A stretch of 64,000 nucleotides of DNA from Dyadobacter sp. CY356 (GTDB lineage: Bacteria; Bacteroidota; Bacteroidia; Cytophagales; Spirosomataceae), in NCBI RefSeq assembly GCF_021440195.1, contig NZ_JAJTSZ010000002.1, positions 1,116,001 through 1,180,000 of the forward strand, in the 5' to 3' direction. The notes under the pieces are model-generated. The model saw nothing but the letters and a program-made list of their open reading frames with translations, searched no databases and had not been told where the DNA came from. Each line of letters starts with the position of its first letter. Within the stretch, counting starts at the first letter, position 1. Position numbers and translations under genes: made by a program. This document shows, piece by piece, positions 45,428 through 55,026 of this stretch.

Positions 45428-45874
45428 TCATTTCTCTGTCAATTTCTTCTTTAATTCAACTGATAAATTTTCATCTGTTAAAACCATTTTTGCATCCTGG
45501 CAATATTGCGTTTTTCCGAGATATTGTTCGTATCCAGATGTTTTAATAGTAGTAAACTCTTTCCAATCCTTATTCTCTTGAGATAAAAATTCTCCACATA
45601 AGACAAAAGTCTTTACACTGTTTGGTGATTCAATATAGCCAATTTTTACATTCCGGAAATCAATAGGTTTCGGTGGTTGATGATTAAGAAAATCATTGGA
45701 AGCCGAAATAATTAAAAACTTAACAATAGAATCCGGAATGCTTTCATTTTCAGAAATTGCGGCTGAACTTACTTTCGCATCTGCTTTTTTGTTAGAGTTA
45801 CAACATATCATTGCTACCATAAATACTATGAAAGCAAATTCTTTGAGTGTGTTTTTAAAGATTTGTTTGGTCAT
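45428..45874 (-). CDS. Small exported/lipoprotein-like protein of unknown function
   Basis: A 148-residue protein with a hydrophobic N-terminus (about 11-24) ending in CCNSN, which could be a lipobox (Cys24/25) though the -3 to -1 residues are not ideal. The mature part is hydrophilic with no recognised domain; SIPDSIVKFLIISASNDFLNHQPPKP resembles DUF-type Bacteroidota periplasmic proteins. It is a single gene, convergent with the QorB-like gene. I cannot name a family. Confidence 0.6.
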   Translation of the reverse strand: MTKQIFKNTLKEFAFIVFMVAMICCNSNKKADAKVSSAAISENESIPDSIVKFLIISASNDFLNHQPPKPIDFRNVKIGYIESPNSVKTFVLCGEFLSQENKDWKEFTTIKTSGYEQYLGKTQYCQDAKMVLTDENLSVELKKKLTEK

Positions 45875-46387
45875 ATCTTAATAAAATTTATTGTTTTGAC
45901 TTATTGTCGGATGGTTGTCCCAACATAGCCTATAACTGTATAATTTGCAAAAGTATAATCGTACTATATTATAATATTGTTACTAACCAAAGAGATAATA
46001 AGGCAAAATGTAACCAGTTTTTATTGATTCGCTATTTCGGCGCAGACCAACGAAAGTCCCGATAGCGAATCCTACGATAGCCCAATTCTTTCCGGTACTT
46101 ACCACCTAAATAAAAATAGAAAACGGATGATGCAGAATTTTCCGGGTGGAACCTGCAAAAAGAAGCTTAGTTGAAATTTTCAGTAACGTTGTCATATTCA
46201 TAGAAGGTTTATATTATTTCTACAAGTAACAAAATCCGCGTTTCTGTTCACACGAAATCAAAAAGAATTTTTATTAAACGGTAGATACAACCAACAACAA
46301 AACCTCTCCCAAACCAAAATATCCCCCAAAAGCAAAAGCCCGCAGGAGATTTTCTCAACCTAAAAACAACCTCAGTGCATTCATAAC
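45875..46387. other. Intergenic region with inverted repeat
   Basis: About 510 bases without a credible gene. It contains a perfect 10-base inverted repeat GATTCGCTAT (46026-46035) and ATAGCGAATC (46062-46071) around 26 bases; the 9-base CGATAGCGA within it is the complement of a string at 29375-29383. This may be a short dispersed repeat (REP-like). The rest is AT-rich and featureless. Confidence 0.45.
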
Positions 46388-47743
46388 TTATATTTTGCCA
46401 AAAAGATCATTAAATATTTCGCTGCTCGATGGATGCGTATAAATCGTATCCCGCAAAATCTTGTAGTCCAGTCCGGCTTGCATGACCACTTGCACGAGGT
46501 TGATCAGTTCACTGGAATTGACACAAAGCAGCGTGCAGCCAAGTATCTTGCTCGTATCCGCATCGACGACGGCTTTCAGAACACCTTCGGTTTGTCTTAA
46601 AATCTGAGCGCGCGTACTGGCTGCTGCCGGAATACTGGCAACTTTTATCCGGTAACCCTGCTCAATGGCTTCATGCTCACGCAATCCGACTTGTGACAAA
46701 GGCGGTGTAATGAACAAAGAAGACGCTACGTATTTTCTGTCGAGCGTTGTATGCGGTCCATATTTGGGAAAAAGCTGGCTACGGATAATGCGGAAATCGT
46801 CTAGGGATATGTAGGTAAATTGCGGCCCGCCATTCACATCGCCGATCGCCCAGATGTTTTCAGCTGTCGTTTGCAAATGTTCGTTTACCCGGATGTAACC
46901 TCTCTCTTCCTGCTCTACACCCGCAGCAGGAAGGTTCAGGTTTTCTGTTACCGGCCGGCGACCGGCAGCGACCAGAATAGCGGTGGCTGAAACTTCTTTT
47001 TGTATTTCTCCCTGGTGGTAAACGATAGTATCCGCGGTTTCGCCGGGGATTATTTTATCAATCTGTGCACCTTGTTCTAACCTGATTCCTTTGGAAGATA
47101 AAATGATCTTAATCGCATCTGCAATATCTCTGTCTTCATTCGGCAAAAATGTGGCGGAACGGTCAAGCAATGTTACCCTGGAACCGAACTGCGCATACAT
47201 ACTCGCGAATTCAAGCGCAATATAACCTGCACCAATAATCACCAGTTCCTCAGGCAGAGACATCTGGTCAATCAGTGTTGTGCTTGTGCAAATACGCTGA
47301 CTTTGCTCAATACCCGGAATGGAGGGAACAACGGGTTTTGCACCTGTATTGATAAATATTTTCTCAGCTTCAATAAATACTTCTTCGCCGGTATCCGCCA
47401 GACGTACCGACATTTGTCGGGGCGACACAAAAGTTGCGGTTCCGGTGATCACCGTCGCGCCGGGCTGGTTGTCGACCATCTCAAAGTTACGTTGCCTGAG
47501 TGATGTTATTAACCGGTTTTTCTCATTAACAGCTTCATGATAAGGCACACTTGTTTCCGCACTATGCACCAGCGACTTGGTCGGGATGCAGGCAATATTG
47601 ATGCACGTTCCCCCGTACATAAGCGCAGACTGTTCGATGACCGCAACGTTCCATCCTTCTTTGGCCAGAAAAGCAGCCAATGTTTTGCCTCCTTTTCCGA
47701 AACCGATTATCACTGCATCGTAACTATTTTGAATGGTTTTCAT
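46388..47743 (-). CDS. rclA: RclA-like pyridine nucleotide-disulfide oxidoreductase
   Basis: A 451-residue FAD enzyme of the lipoamide dehydrogenase/mercuric reductase fold, closest in motif to RclA (formerly YkgC), a hypochlorous-acid-resistance flavoprotein that reduces copper in E. coli. Seen here are IIGFGKGGKTLA (12-23), redox pair GGTCINIACIPTKS with C47 and C52, the NAD motif IIGAGYIALEFASMYAQFG, the FAD motif AIGDVNG and the C-terminal YTHPSSSEIFNDLF with His-Glu base. It is a single gene; no RclR-type regulator is next to it, so induction by chlorine species is inferred from family only. Confidence 0.88.
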   Translation of the reverse strand: MKTIQNSYDAVIIGFGKGGKTLAAFLAKEGWNVAVIEQSALMYGGTCINIACIPTKSLVHSAETSVPYHEAVNEKNRLITSLRQRNFEMVDNQPGATVITGTATFVSPRQMSVRLADTGEEVFIEAEKIFINTGAKPVVPSIPGIEQSQRICTSTTLIDQMSLPEELVIIGAGYIALEFASMYAQFGSRVTLLDRSATFLPNEDRDIADAIKIILSSKGIRLEQGAQIDKIIPGETADTIVYHQGEIQKEVSATAILVAAGRRPVTENLNLPAAGVEQEERGYIRVNEHLQTTAENIWAIGDVNGGPQFTYISLDDFRIIRSQLFPKYGPHTTLDRKYVASSLFITPPLSQVGLREHEAIEQGYRIKVASIPAAASTRAQILRQTEGVLKAVVDADTSKILGCTLLCVNSSELINLVQVVMQAGLDYKILRDTIYTHPSSSEIFNDLFGKI

Positions 47744-48082
47744 GGGCGCGAATATGGGTTTACTGTGGTAGATATACGTTTATTACTCAAAGGGCAAAGG
47801 TTACCATTTCTAACTGATCTACGCCTGCAAATTACACGCCATATTACTGCTTTGAATCTTCAATTGAATTCGGTTTGTATCTGATTTAAAAAAAATTATT
47901 AAAAAATTAAAATGTCCCGGGAATAGCTATGATTTTGATCAGCTTAAAAATAAATTCAATATTTTTTCTTTGTTAAGTTATAATTAAGAAAAAATTATAG
48001 GTGTCCGGATAGATTTGACATTACAAAACGCCACAAACCTAGCCTTTGTTAAAATCACTATTCACCTTAATTTTTTCGACGG
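47744..48082. other. Promoter region between rclA and GH71/99-like gene
   Basis: About 340 AT-rich bases between divergent genes. TAGATTTG at 48010-48017 matches the -7 consensus and would give the glycosidase gene a leader of about 60 bases; no TTTG sits at normal -33 distance. Nothing clear is seen for rclA. Confidence 0.45.
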
Positions 48083-50890
48083 ATGAAAAAACTTTTTTTA
48101 CTCAGTTTATTATTAATGTTCTTTTTGGAAGGACATGCGCAGGTAGTCCTGATCGACGATTGTGAATCGACTTCCAGCTGGGGCGGAGGTGGTAATGCGC
48201 TTAGTCTAGATACAGACAATCCCGTTCAGGGGCTGGCCTCCATAAAATCCGAAGGTGGTAATACAGAGCGTTTCCGCAAGAATTTCGCGACACCGCTTAA
48301 TACGGGTATTCTCCCCGGTGAACTTACAATCTCCTATTTACAATTCTCCCTTTTTGTATCTGACATTACAAAGTTCTCAACATCCGACGGCCAGTTTGAA
48401 CTTACCAGTTCAGGTGGCCCGGATACTGATGAATACAACTGGGGAACGGGCAGTGTCAATCTGAGAAATGGCTGGAATAATGTGGTATTACGGTTGAGCG
48501 GCGCAGGAAAATCCGGTAATCCAGATTTGTCGGCAATCAACTTTTTCAGATATTACAAGCCCATTAATGACGGAGAAAGCGTGGTTATCAAGATTGACAA
48601 CATGCGATTTACCAAAGGTTATAACGGAAGTGAGCTTTCCGGCGCCCATATCTTTAACAATGCTGATCAGAATACGGGATGGTCCGGTTCGGATGCTATC
48701 CAGGTCGATAACGGTAATAAAATCCTGGGTGCAGCATCCATTTCCAAAACAGGTTCCGGATCGGATTGGTTTATATTTGCACCAGCTTCCGTATTTAATT
48801 CAACTGTAAATGAAACGGATGGGCTGATCAAATTCTGGTTGTATGTAGCTGATATTTCCAAATTTACAGGTGCAGGAAGTATCGTATTCTCTTCATCCGG
48901 ACAGAGCGGAACAGATGAATACAGATGGAATATGTCAGGCCAGAAACTCCTGAATGGCTGGAATCATGTTTTTCTGAAAATTTCCGAAGCTGCAAAACAA
49001 GGTAACCCCAATCTGAGTGCCATCAATTATCTCAGGATTAATCAGCCGCTCTCTGCTTCAATCACGGCTAAAATTGATGAAATTGAGTTTTATCAGCCCG
49101 AATCAATGCTCACGGCTGATCCATCCACAAACACACTGAACGGAAAAGTGATGTTTGGTTATCAGGGCTGGTTTGGCCTGCCAACGGATGGTCAGCCGGC
49201 GCATGAGTGGTGGCTTCACTGGTTCAGCGGCGCACCGCAGCATAGTACGGCGACCGTGGACATGTGGCCATACCAGGCAGATTATCCTCCAAGTGAACTC
49301 GTTCCAACCACCATGACATACAGTGATGGAAGTCCGGCCAGATTATTTTCAAGCTATAACTACAACACTGTTGATGAGCACTTTAAGTGGATGCAGCAAA
49401 ATGAGGTAGATGGGGTTTTCCAGCAGCGCTTCCTTGGTTATGCCACAACGACGGACACACGCGTGCACCGTCATTTTGATAAGGTGATTGAAAATGTGCA
49501 GACCGCCAGCAGTAAATACAAACGGGTTTATTCGATTATGTATGATCTTTCAGGCGCCAACGCCACTTCAACCGAAGCCATAATTGCGGACTGGAAAAGG
49601 CTTGTAGATGACCTTGGCGTGACTTCGGAAGACAGCTATTTGTGGCATAAAGGCAAACCACTTGTCGCACTTTGGGGGCTGGGCCTGGCCTCTGATCCGG
49701 AAGCGACCGCCGCGCGTTCGGAAAAACTGGTCAGATGGTTTAGGGAGGGAGATCCGGCTGATCCAACCGATGATCCTAAATACAGAGCAACGGTCATGGG
49801 CGGATTAAATGACAACTGGCGCTCTCATTCTGCCGAGTGGCTGGCTGTTTATGACATGCTGGATGCTGTTAGTCCCTGGTCGGTTGGTCGTTATGGTGAT
49901 GAAAGCGGGGCCAATAGTTTTGCGATCAATACGGTAAGGCCCGATATGGCTTATCTCGAACCAAAAGGAATTGATTATATGCCGGTAATATTCCCGGGGT
50001 TTTCCTGGTTCAATCTGCAAACGGTCAGAAACAATCCTTCTGCGGCGATCAAGAATTCAATCCCCAGAAACGGAGGGAGTTTTCTTTGGCAACAGTCTCA
50101 AAATGTCATTAATGAAGGAGCGAAAATGATCTATCTCGCGATGTTTGATGAGGTAGATGAGGCTACATCTTTTTTCAAAATGGCGAAATTTTCTGCTCAT
50201 ACGCCCAAGGGTGGAGACACCTGGTATCTTTCGCTGGACGCGGATGGTTATGATCTGACGCCGGACTGGTATCTGGGAATAGCCGGTTATACAAAAAAGG
50301 TACTGGCTGGCAGGGCAACCAATAGTTTGTCAGTTCCCCTCTTCCCTAATCCTGTCACGACTGATGCAGGAAATCCGCTGCCGGTAACCTTGACGGAATT
50401 TACAGCAAGCAAGGAAGGAAATTCAGCACAGCTGCGATGGGAAACGGCCACAGAAGTTAACAGTTCGCATTTCGAAATTCAGCGCAGTTCAGACGCAAAA
50501 ACATTCGCAGGAATCGGAAAGGTTACAGCCGGGAATAATTCGTCCTCAAAACAGCAGTACAATTTCACTGACCTAAACCTTCCGTCAGGTACTTATTATT
50601 ACCGTCTGAAAATGGTTGATCTGGATGAAACCAGTGCGTTGAGCAGGATTGCAACGATCAAAATAATCTCTGATGATATGATAAAAGTGTATCCCAATCC
50701 GGCATCAAGAAAGCTGACAATCAGCTCGGAGCAGAAAATACTTAACCTGCAAATTGTCAATATGAACGGCAGGAAAATGTACTCTTCAAACCCTGAAAAG
50801 CTGACTGTGGAACTTGATGTCAGCAATTGGGCGACAGGCATCTACATCGTAAAGTTTAACGGGACCGAACGAAAGTTTTTGAAACAATAA
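48083..50890 (+). CDS. GH71/99-like glycosidase with T9SS sorting domain
   Basis: A 935-residue secreted enzyme. Order: signal peptide (1-19, cleavage after GHA), two repeated jelly-roll modules of about 140 residues each (about 20-165 and 185-330, both with DEYxW and LxNGWNxVxLxxS signatures, carbohydrate-binding-like), a GH71/99-like catalytic barrel (about 345-730, with MFGYQGWF, FKWM, SIMYDLSG, FPGFSW and MFDEVDE), an FN3-like domain (about 768-865) and a type IX sorting domain starting VYPNP (about 873-935). GH99 enzymes cleave internal alpha-1,2-mannosidic bonds; GH71 act on alpha-1,3-glucan. The exact linkage is not readable. It faces the PUL that holds a smaller paralogue. Confidence 0.88.
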   Translation: MKKLFLLSLLLMFFLEGHAQVVLIDDCESTSSWGGGGNALSLDTDNPVQGLASIKSEGGNTERFRKNFATPLNTGILPGELTISYLQFSLFVSDITKFSTSDGQFELTSSGGPDTDEYNWGTGSVNLRNGWNNVVLRLSGAGKSGNPDLSAINFFRYYKPINDGESVVIKIDNMRFTKGYNGSELSGAHIFNNADQNTGWSGSDAIQVDNGNKILGAASISKTGSGSDWFIFAPASVFNSTVNETDGLIKFWLYVADISKFTGAGSIVFSSSGQSGTDEYRWNMSGQKLLNGWNHVFLKISEAAKQGNPNLSAINYLRINQPLSASITAKIDEIEFYQPESMLTADPSTNTLNGKVMFGYQGWFGLPTDGQPAHEWWLHWFSGAPQHSTATVDMWPYQADYPPSELVPTTMTYSDGSPARLFSSYNYNTVDEHFKWMQQNEVDGVFQQRFLGYATTTDTRVHRHFDKVIENVQTASSKYKRVYSIMYDLSGANATSTEAIIADWKRLVDDLGVTSEDSYLWHKGKPLVALWGLGLASDPEATAARSEKLVRWFREGDPADPTDDPKYRATVMGGLNDNWRSHSAEWLAVYDMLDAVSPWSVGRYGDESGANSFAINTVRPDMAYLEPKGIDYMPVIFPGFSWFNLQTVRNNPSAAIKNSIPRNGGSFLWQQSQNVINEGAKMIYLAMFDEVDEATSFFKMAKFSAHTPKGGDTWYLSLDADGYDLTPDWYLGIAGYTKKVLAGRATNSLSVPLFPNPVTTDAGNPLPVTLTEFTASKEGNSAQLRWETATEVNSSHFEIQRSSDAKTFAGIGKVTAGNNSSSKQQYNFTDLNLPSGTYYYRLKMVDLDETSALSRIATIKIISDDMIKVYPNPASRKLTISSEQKILNLQIVNMNGRKMYSSNPEKLTVELDVSNWATGIYIVKFNGTERKFLKQ

Positions 50891-50904
50891 TCGTAATTAC
50901 GAGC

Positions 50905-50950
50905 TAACAATAAAATCCGGCATCGATATCGTTGCCGGATTTTATTGTTA
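50905..50950. terminator. Bidirectional terminator between the two GH71/99-like genes
   Basis: A perfect 18-base inverted repeat (50905-50922, 50933-50950) with a GC-rich centre and A/T-rich ends, placed between convergent genes. Confidence 0.92.
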
Positions 50951-51012
50951 GAAGTTTACACAAATTATTACGGCGGAAACTGATAAAGTTTTGCGTGAAA
51001 CAAATCAGATTA

Positions 51013-52320
51013 TTATTTGATCCTGGCAGGTTTCTGAGCACTATACCCATTTGCACCATGAAACCATTTTGCTCCTTCACCGGTAAGCCATAAGTAAAAA
51101 TCAGAATCAATATCCGGTTCAATACCTACAAATTTCCCATCACCGTTCAGTGGCGTTTCACCTTCTTTTTTGGTTTTAAATATGGCTGTGCCCTCATCCA
51201 CTTCATCAAACATGGCTACATACAATGCTTCCGCTCCGGACATTTTTGCTCCGGCAATCTGCTGCCAGAGGAAGTCGCCTTTTGCCCTCGGGATCTGATT
51301 ATATAATGTTTTATCATTTTTCAGATTCCCCCAGCTGAATCCAGGAAAAACAAGTGGGGCGTAATCAATTTTGTTTGTTTTGCACCAGGTAATATCGCCT
51401 GGCAAAGTTGCTCCGGCCACGCTGGCGTAGGTTGATGCGTTGTATCTGCCAACCGCCCAGGGCATGATCACATCCGCTGTTTTGATCAGCGTATGAAGAC
51501 TTGCCGAATTCTCAGTATCCTTTGTAAGCGTGCGCCAATAATAGGGAACACCAAGTAAAATGGATGTTTTCTTCGTAGGGCCTTTGATTGAGTTTACCAG
51601 TTTTTCAATATCTGCAATCGTGTATTTTCGTCCGTCATTAAATCCCACACCCCATATGGCCAGTAGCGGACGGCCGTTGTGGCGCAGATAGGTCGGGTTT
51701 TCCTTGTTGTCATAAAGTTTAAAAAGCGTCTGTAATTCTTCCCAATCTTTAATAATAAAATCCATGTCAGCAGACGTGGACCCGCTCAGATCGTACATGA
51801 TGCTGATAGCGCGTTCGTATTTTTTCGATGCTTTAATCGCATTTGTCAGTACCTGATTAAAATGTTTTTTTCCACTTTCTCCTTTAACCTCACTTACAAA
51901 ACGCTGCATATACACCCCGTCAATACCGTGCTCTTTCATCCATTTGAAATGCAGGTCAATACTTTCTTCATCATAAGGACTGTAAACTTTTGCGCTTTCA
52001 CCGTCCTTGTATTTGAAAGCCGTTGTATACGTTTTAATATATTCTGTGACGTCAGGCCAAAAATCGATGGAGGCAAATCCTGGCTCGAACTTGCCGTTTT
52101 TTTGATAGTGATGCCAGCCACGGCCAGCGCCATCGCCTTCTGTGGTGAACCAGCCCTGATATCCGGCCATCACCAGACCTTTATAACTTGGAAACAAAAC
52201 TCCGGTCTGATCATATCTTACTTCTTCAGCTGGTGTGGGAAAATCTGTCTTTTTCTCCTCAACCACTTTACAGCTGATAGAAAGAATCGAAAAAAGGCAG
52301 AGGAATTTCAAGATTTTCAT
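51013..52320 (-). CDS. GH71/99-like glycosidase lipoprotein
   Basis: A 435-residue enzyme with a lipobox ending at Cys17 (SILSISC), so it is tethered to a membrane, probably the outer membrane surface as in other PUL enzymes. It aligns with the catalytic part of the 48083 protein through AGYQGWF, HFKWMKEHGIDGVYMQRF, SIMYDLSG, FPGFSWG and AMFDEVDE, and lacks the jelly-roll, FN3 and sorting modules. It is the last gene of the susC-susD-DUF3823 operon, separated by a hairpin. Probably cleaves the imported or captured glycan; alpha-mannoside is the best guess by GH99 relation. Confidence 0.88.
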   Translation of the reverse strand: MKILKFLCLFSILSISCKVVEEKKTDFPTPAEEVRYDQTGVLFPSYKGLVMAGYQGWFTTEGDGAGRGWHHYQKNGKFEPGFASIDFWPDVTEYIKTYTTAFKYKDGESAKVYSPYDEESIDLHFKWMKEHGIDGVYMQRFVSEVKGESGKKHFNQVLTNAIKASKKYERAISIMYDLSGSTSADMDFIIKDWEELQTLFKLYDNKENPTYLRHNGRPLLAIWGVGFNDGRKYTIADIEKLVNSIKGPTKKTSILLGVPYYWRTLTKDTENSASLHTLIKTADVIMPWAVGRYNASTYASVAGATLPGDITWCKTNKIDYAPLVFPGFSWGNLKNDKTLYNQIPRAKGDFLWQQIAGAKMSGAEALYVAMFDEVDEGTAIFKTKKEGETPLNGDGKFVGIEPDIDSDFYLWLTGEGAKWFHGANGYSAQKPARIK

Positions 52321-52364
52321 TTGTGGGTATGATTTGGATTTACAAAAGTAATTTTAACATAAAA

Positions 52365-52393
52365 ATTGCCGGCCCAAATGTCAGGCCGGCAAT
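52365..52393 (-). terminator. Intra-operon terminator/attenuator before the glycosidase gene
   Basis: A perfect 10-base GC-rich stem (ATTGCCGGCC at 52365-52374 with its complement at 52384-52393). On the minus strand it is followed by a run of Ts. It lies between the DUF3823 stop and the glycosidase start. Confidence 0.75.
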
Positions 52394-52399
52394 CTGATG

Positions 52400-53092
52400 C
52401 TACAAAGTAAGTCTTACCGCTTTGGCATAATTAAATTTAGATTCCGGCGCATCAATCAAGGCACCCACACGGAAAAAGTACTGGCCTCCGGCTTTCAGAT
52501 TACTGCTGTTGGACGGCAGATCAATTTCCAATGTGTAAATTTTATTGGGATCAATAACCGCATTAATGTCCTGGTCAGCCAGAACGGTCCGCATCGGCTC
52601 ACCGACAGCAGGTTCAGGATGTGCGTACAATCCAATTTTTTTAACATTATTGATTACTGTCTGCTGCAATTTAAAGGTAGCTACAACCTTTGTGCCGACT
52701 TTTTCAATTTTGGCATCTTTCACACGGATATAGGGCTGAACCTTGAAATCTAACTGGGTTTCACCTTTTACATCTACTTCCTGAGGTTCGGCGGGAACAA
52801 AATTTCCACGGACCGGTGTGATGGTATAGGTGTTTGAAAAGATAAGGTCGTTGCGGTAAGTTCCGTCATTTTTAACGATCATCACCTGCTTGGTCTGGGA
52901 AGCATATCCGTGCTCAATAAATTCAATCGTGCTGCCGCGGATGATATCCTGCTCAACAGGTTCGTTGGTATCAATATCCAGAAATGTTCCGTGTAAACCA
53001 GCATCCGGAGCCGGATAATTATCAATTTTACAGGCATTTATAGTTAAAACCAAAAGCAGTGCCTGTATATATAATTTTATCTTTTTCATCAT
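52400..53092 (-). CDS. DUF3823 lipoprotein (SusE-position)
   Basis: A 230-residue lipoprotein (lipobox ending at Cys21, LTINAC) of the DUF3823 family, commonly found after susD. It has beta-rich repeated domains: a first domain (about 28-125; GLHGTFLDIDTNEPV) like a carboxypeptidase regulatory fold, and a second (about 130-228). It probably sits on the cell surface and binds glycan, like SusE/SusF. ATG 53092 is chosen over a TTG at 53116. Confidence 0.9.
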   Translation of the reverse strand: MMKKIKLYIQALLLVLTINACKIDNYPAPDAGLHGTFLDIDTNEPVEQDIIRGSTIEFIEHGYASQTKQVMIVKNDGTYRNDLIFSNTYTITPVRGNFVPAEPQEVDVKGETQLDFKVQPYIRVKDAKIEKVGTKVVATFKLQQTVINNVKKIGLYAHPEPAVGEPMRTVLADQDINAVIDPNKIYTLEIDLPSNSSNLKAGGQYFFRVGALIDAPESKFNYAKAVRLTL

Positions 53093-53121
53093 AATTTCCT
53101 TTTTAAGATTTGTCAACCTTC

Positions 53122-55014
53122 CTAGTATTGTGGATTCTGAACCAGGCCGTTTGAACCTATGCCGGGAATGGACCTGTAATATTGTCTGTAATCAAAAGTG
53201 GCTGGATTCAAACGCTGGATTGTCTGGCGGATAAAAATGTATTTAGCCGGCGAAACCCGTAGGTCAAGTACCGGTATCAAAGCATGGCGAACGGAGTTGT
53301 TGAACAGCGTATGATACTCACGGCGTCTTATCAGATCCCAGAACCGCTTGTTTTCAAAGGCCAGTTCCACCCGCCTTTCCCGGATCACGTTGTCAATGCT
53401 CAAAGGAATGTCTTTGGTATGACCTGCCCGGCGGCGGATGTCATTTAAGGCTTTTGTGCCTGCATCCGTTTTTGCAGAACCGCTTTCCACGATTGCTTCC
53501 GCATAGATCAAAAGGATTTCTGCATAACGAAAATCTGCCCAGTCTGATACCGTCTGGTTCCAGCCCGGAGCCACGTTGGTGCCCTCATTCAGAAATTTTT
53601 TGAAGCTCACACCCGTCCGCGTATTGTTTCCGCCCCAGGTATCGAAGCCCGAATATTGTGTGCGGTCAGCTGCGCCATACGGATAGTATGTTTTTCCATT
53701 CGCTGTGACAGGCTCTCCGCCGAAAAGCTGCGGATTACCATCCGGTTTCACAAACCCGGCCTGGATAATAATCTTCTGACCTTTCCACGCAGTGCCTGGC
53801 AAGATAGCCGTGGCCCAGAGCCGCGCATCTTTGTCTTTGTAAATGCCTGCCGGATCATCATAACGTTTGTAATTTTTTGACGCATTAAATCCGTTATAGT
53901 CATTTATATCATTAGCTGACTCTGATGTCACAACCGGCGCACTCTTTCCTGGATCCGTATAACTTTCATAAGCATCGATCAGATCAAGCGTCGGGTTCAT
54001 ACGCCCGGGATGCGGCCAGCCATTTGCTGTCTGATTGGGTTGATACCAGATTCCATAATTATGTCCGGTACCGGCACCTGGTCTTGCAAAACCTTTGATA
54101 AATATGGCCTCGTTTGGCGCAATGTTCGGGTCCTCAAAGAGTTCTCTGTAATTCTCGGCCGCTTCTTCCGGAGATGCCGGCGTTGGTTTATAAAGGGAAA
54201 ATTTACCGGAACTGATGAGTGCTTCGCTGGCTTCAATGGCTGCCCTGTAATATTCCGCTGCTGCTGACTTATCCATACCTACCAGTTTTTGGTCAACTGC
54301 TGTGCCTGAAATCGGAGCCCTGTCTCCATATTTCGCCAGCGATGCCGCATGTAAGGCCGCTCTGGATTTCAGCGCATAAGCGACCCATTTTGTTGCTCTT
54401 CTCTCGCCGGCCGGCCATGATTCGCCCAGGTTTTGAATGGCCAGATCACATTCTTTCAAAACAAAATCCCAGGTTTCTTTTTCAGTGCTTCTTGGTACTT
54501 TCAGCGCTTCTACATCACCCTCGTATTTTTGAACTGAGGTAATTAAAGGAACTCCGCCATATCTTTTTGCCAAAGCAAAATAGGCATAAGCACGGATAAA
54601 GGCACTTTCTCCGACAAGCGCTTTGGTTTCATCCTGCGACACAGCCAGCGTAGGGATGATGTCAATAAGAATGTTGGTATCCCGGATCAGTTTGTATCCC
54701 TGGTCCCACCACTGAAAATCATCATTGCCGATGAAATCACCAAATTCTGTATGCACTGCTTCATCTGTGACCATCGCAGGCGCAAATCCTCCGTTGTTCG
54801 GATCGCCCGTGTTCCAGTTAAAACCCTGTCTGAAAAATGTAAAATCTTCAATCGGCAGCTGGTAATAAAGGTTCGCCATATAAAGTTTGACACCTTCGGG
54901 ATTAGAAAACAAATTCTCTCCCTGCAACTTATCCAAAGGCTGTTTGTCCAGAACATCTCCGCAGCTCAGCGAAAACAAAATGGGAAGCAGCATGATATAT
55001 CTAAATAATTTCAT
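53122..55014 (-). CDS. susD: RagB/SusD family nutrient-uptake outer-membrane lipoprotein
   Basis: A 630-residue surface lipoprotein that captures glycan and lids the SusC channel. The lipobox ends at Cys18 (FSLSC). SusD features are the TPR-like N-terminal helices (ANLYYQLP, RDTNILID, AFIRAYAYFALAKRYGGVPLI), and the C-terminal DFRYAEILLIYAEAI with RRRAGHT and ERRVELAFENKRFWDLIRR. It is 12 bases downstream of susC, in the standard order. The glycan is not readable from sequence. Confidence 0.95.
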   Translation of the reverse strand: MKLFRYIMLLPILFSLSCGDVLDKQPLDKLQGENLFSNPEGVKLYMANLYYQLPIEDFTFFRQGFNWNTGDPNNGGFAPAMVTDEAVHTEFGDFIGNDDFQWWDQGYKLIRDTNILIDIIPTLAVSQDETKALVGESAFIRAYAYFALAKRYGGVPLITSVQKYEGDVEALKVPRSTEKETWDFVLKECDLAIQNLGESWPAGERRATKWVAYALKSRAALHAASLAKYGDRAPISGTAVDQKLVGMDKSAAAEYYRAAIEASEALISSGKFSLYKPTPASPEEAAENYRELFEDPNIAPNEAIFIKGFARPGAGTGHNYGIWYQPNQTANGWPHPGRMNPTLDLIDAYESYTDPGKSAPVVTSESANDINDYNGFNASKNYKRYDDPAGIYKDKDARLWATAILPGTAWKGQKIIIQAGFVKPDGNPQLFGGEPVTANGKTYYPYGAADRTQYSGFDTWGGNNTRTGVSFKKFLNEGTNVAPGWNQTVSDWADFRYAEILLIYAEAIVESGSAKTDAGTKALNDIRRRAGHTKDIPLSIDNVIRERRVELAFENKRFWDLIRRREYHTLFNNSVRHALIPVLDLRVSPAKYIFIRQTIQRLNPATFDYRQYYRSIPGIGSNGLVQNPQY

Positions 55015-55026
55015 CTTTTCTCGTGC

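Noticed and set aside
45696..45881. 61-codon plus-strand ORF opposite the small lipoprotein gene
   Set aside because: It is antisense to a longer frame with a signal sequence and shows no independent support.
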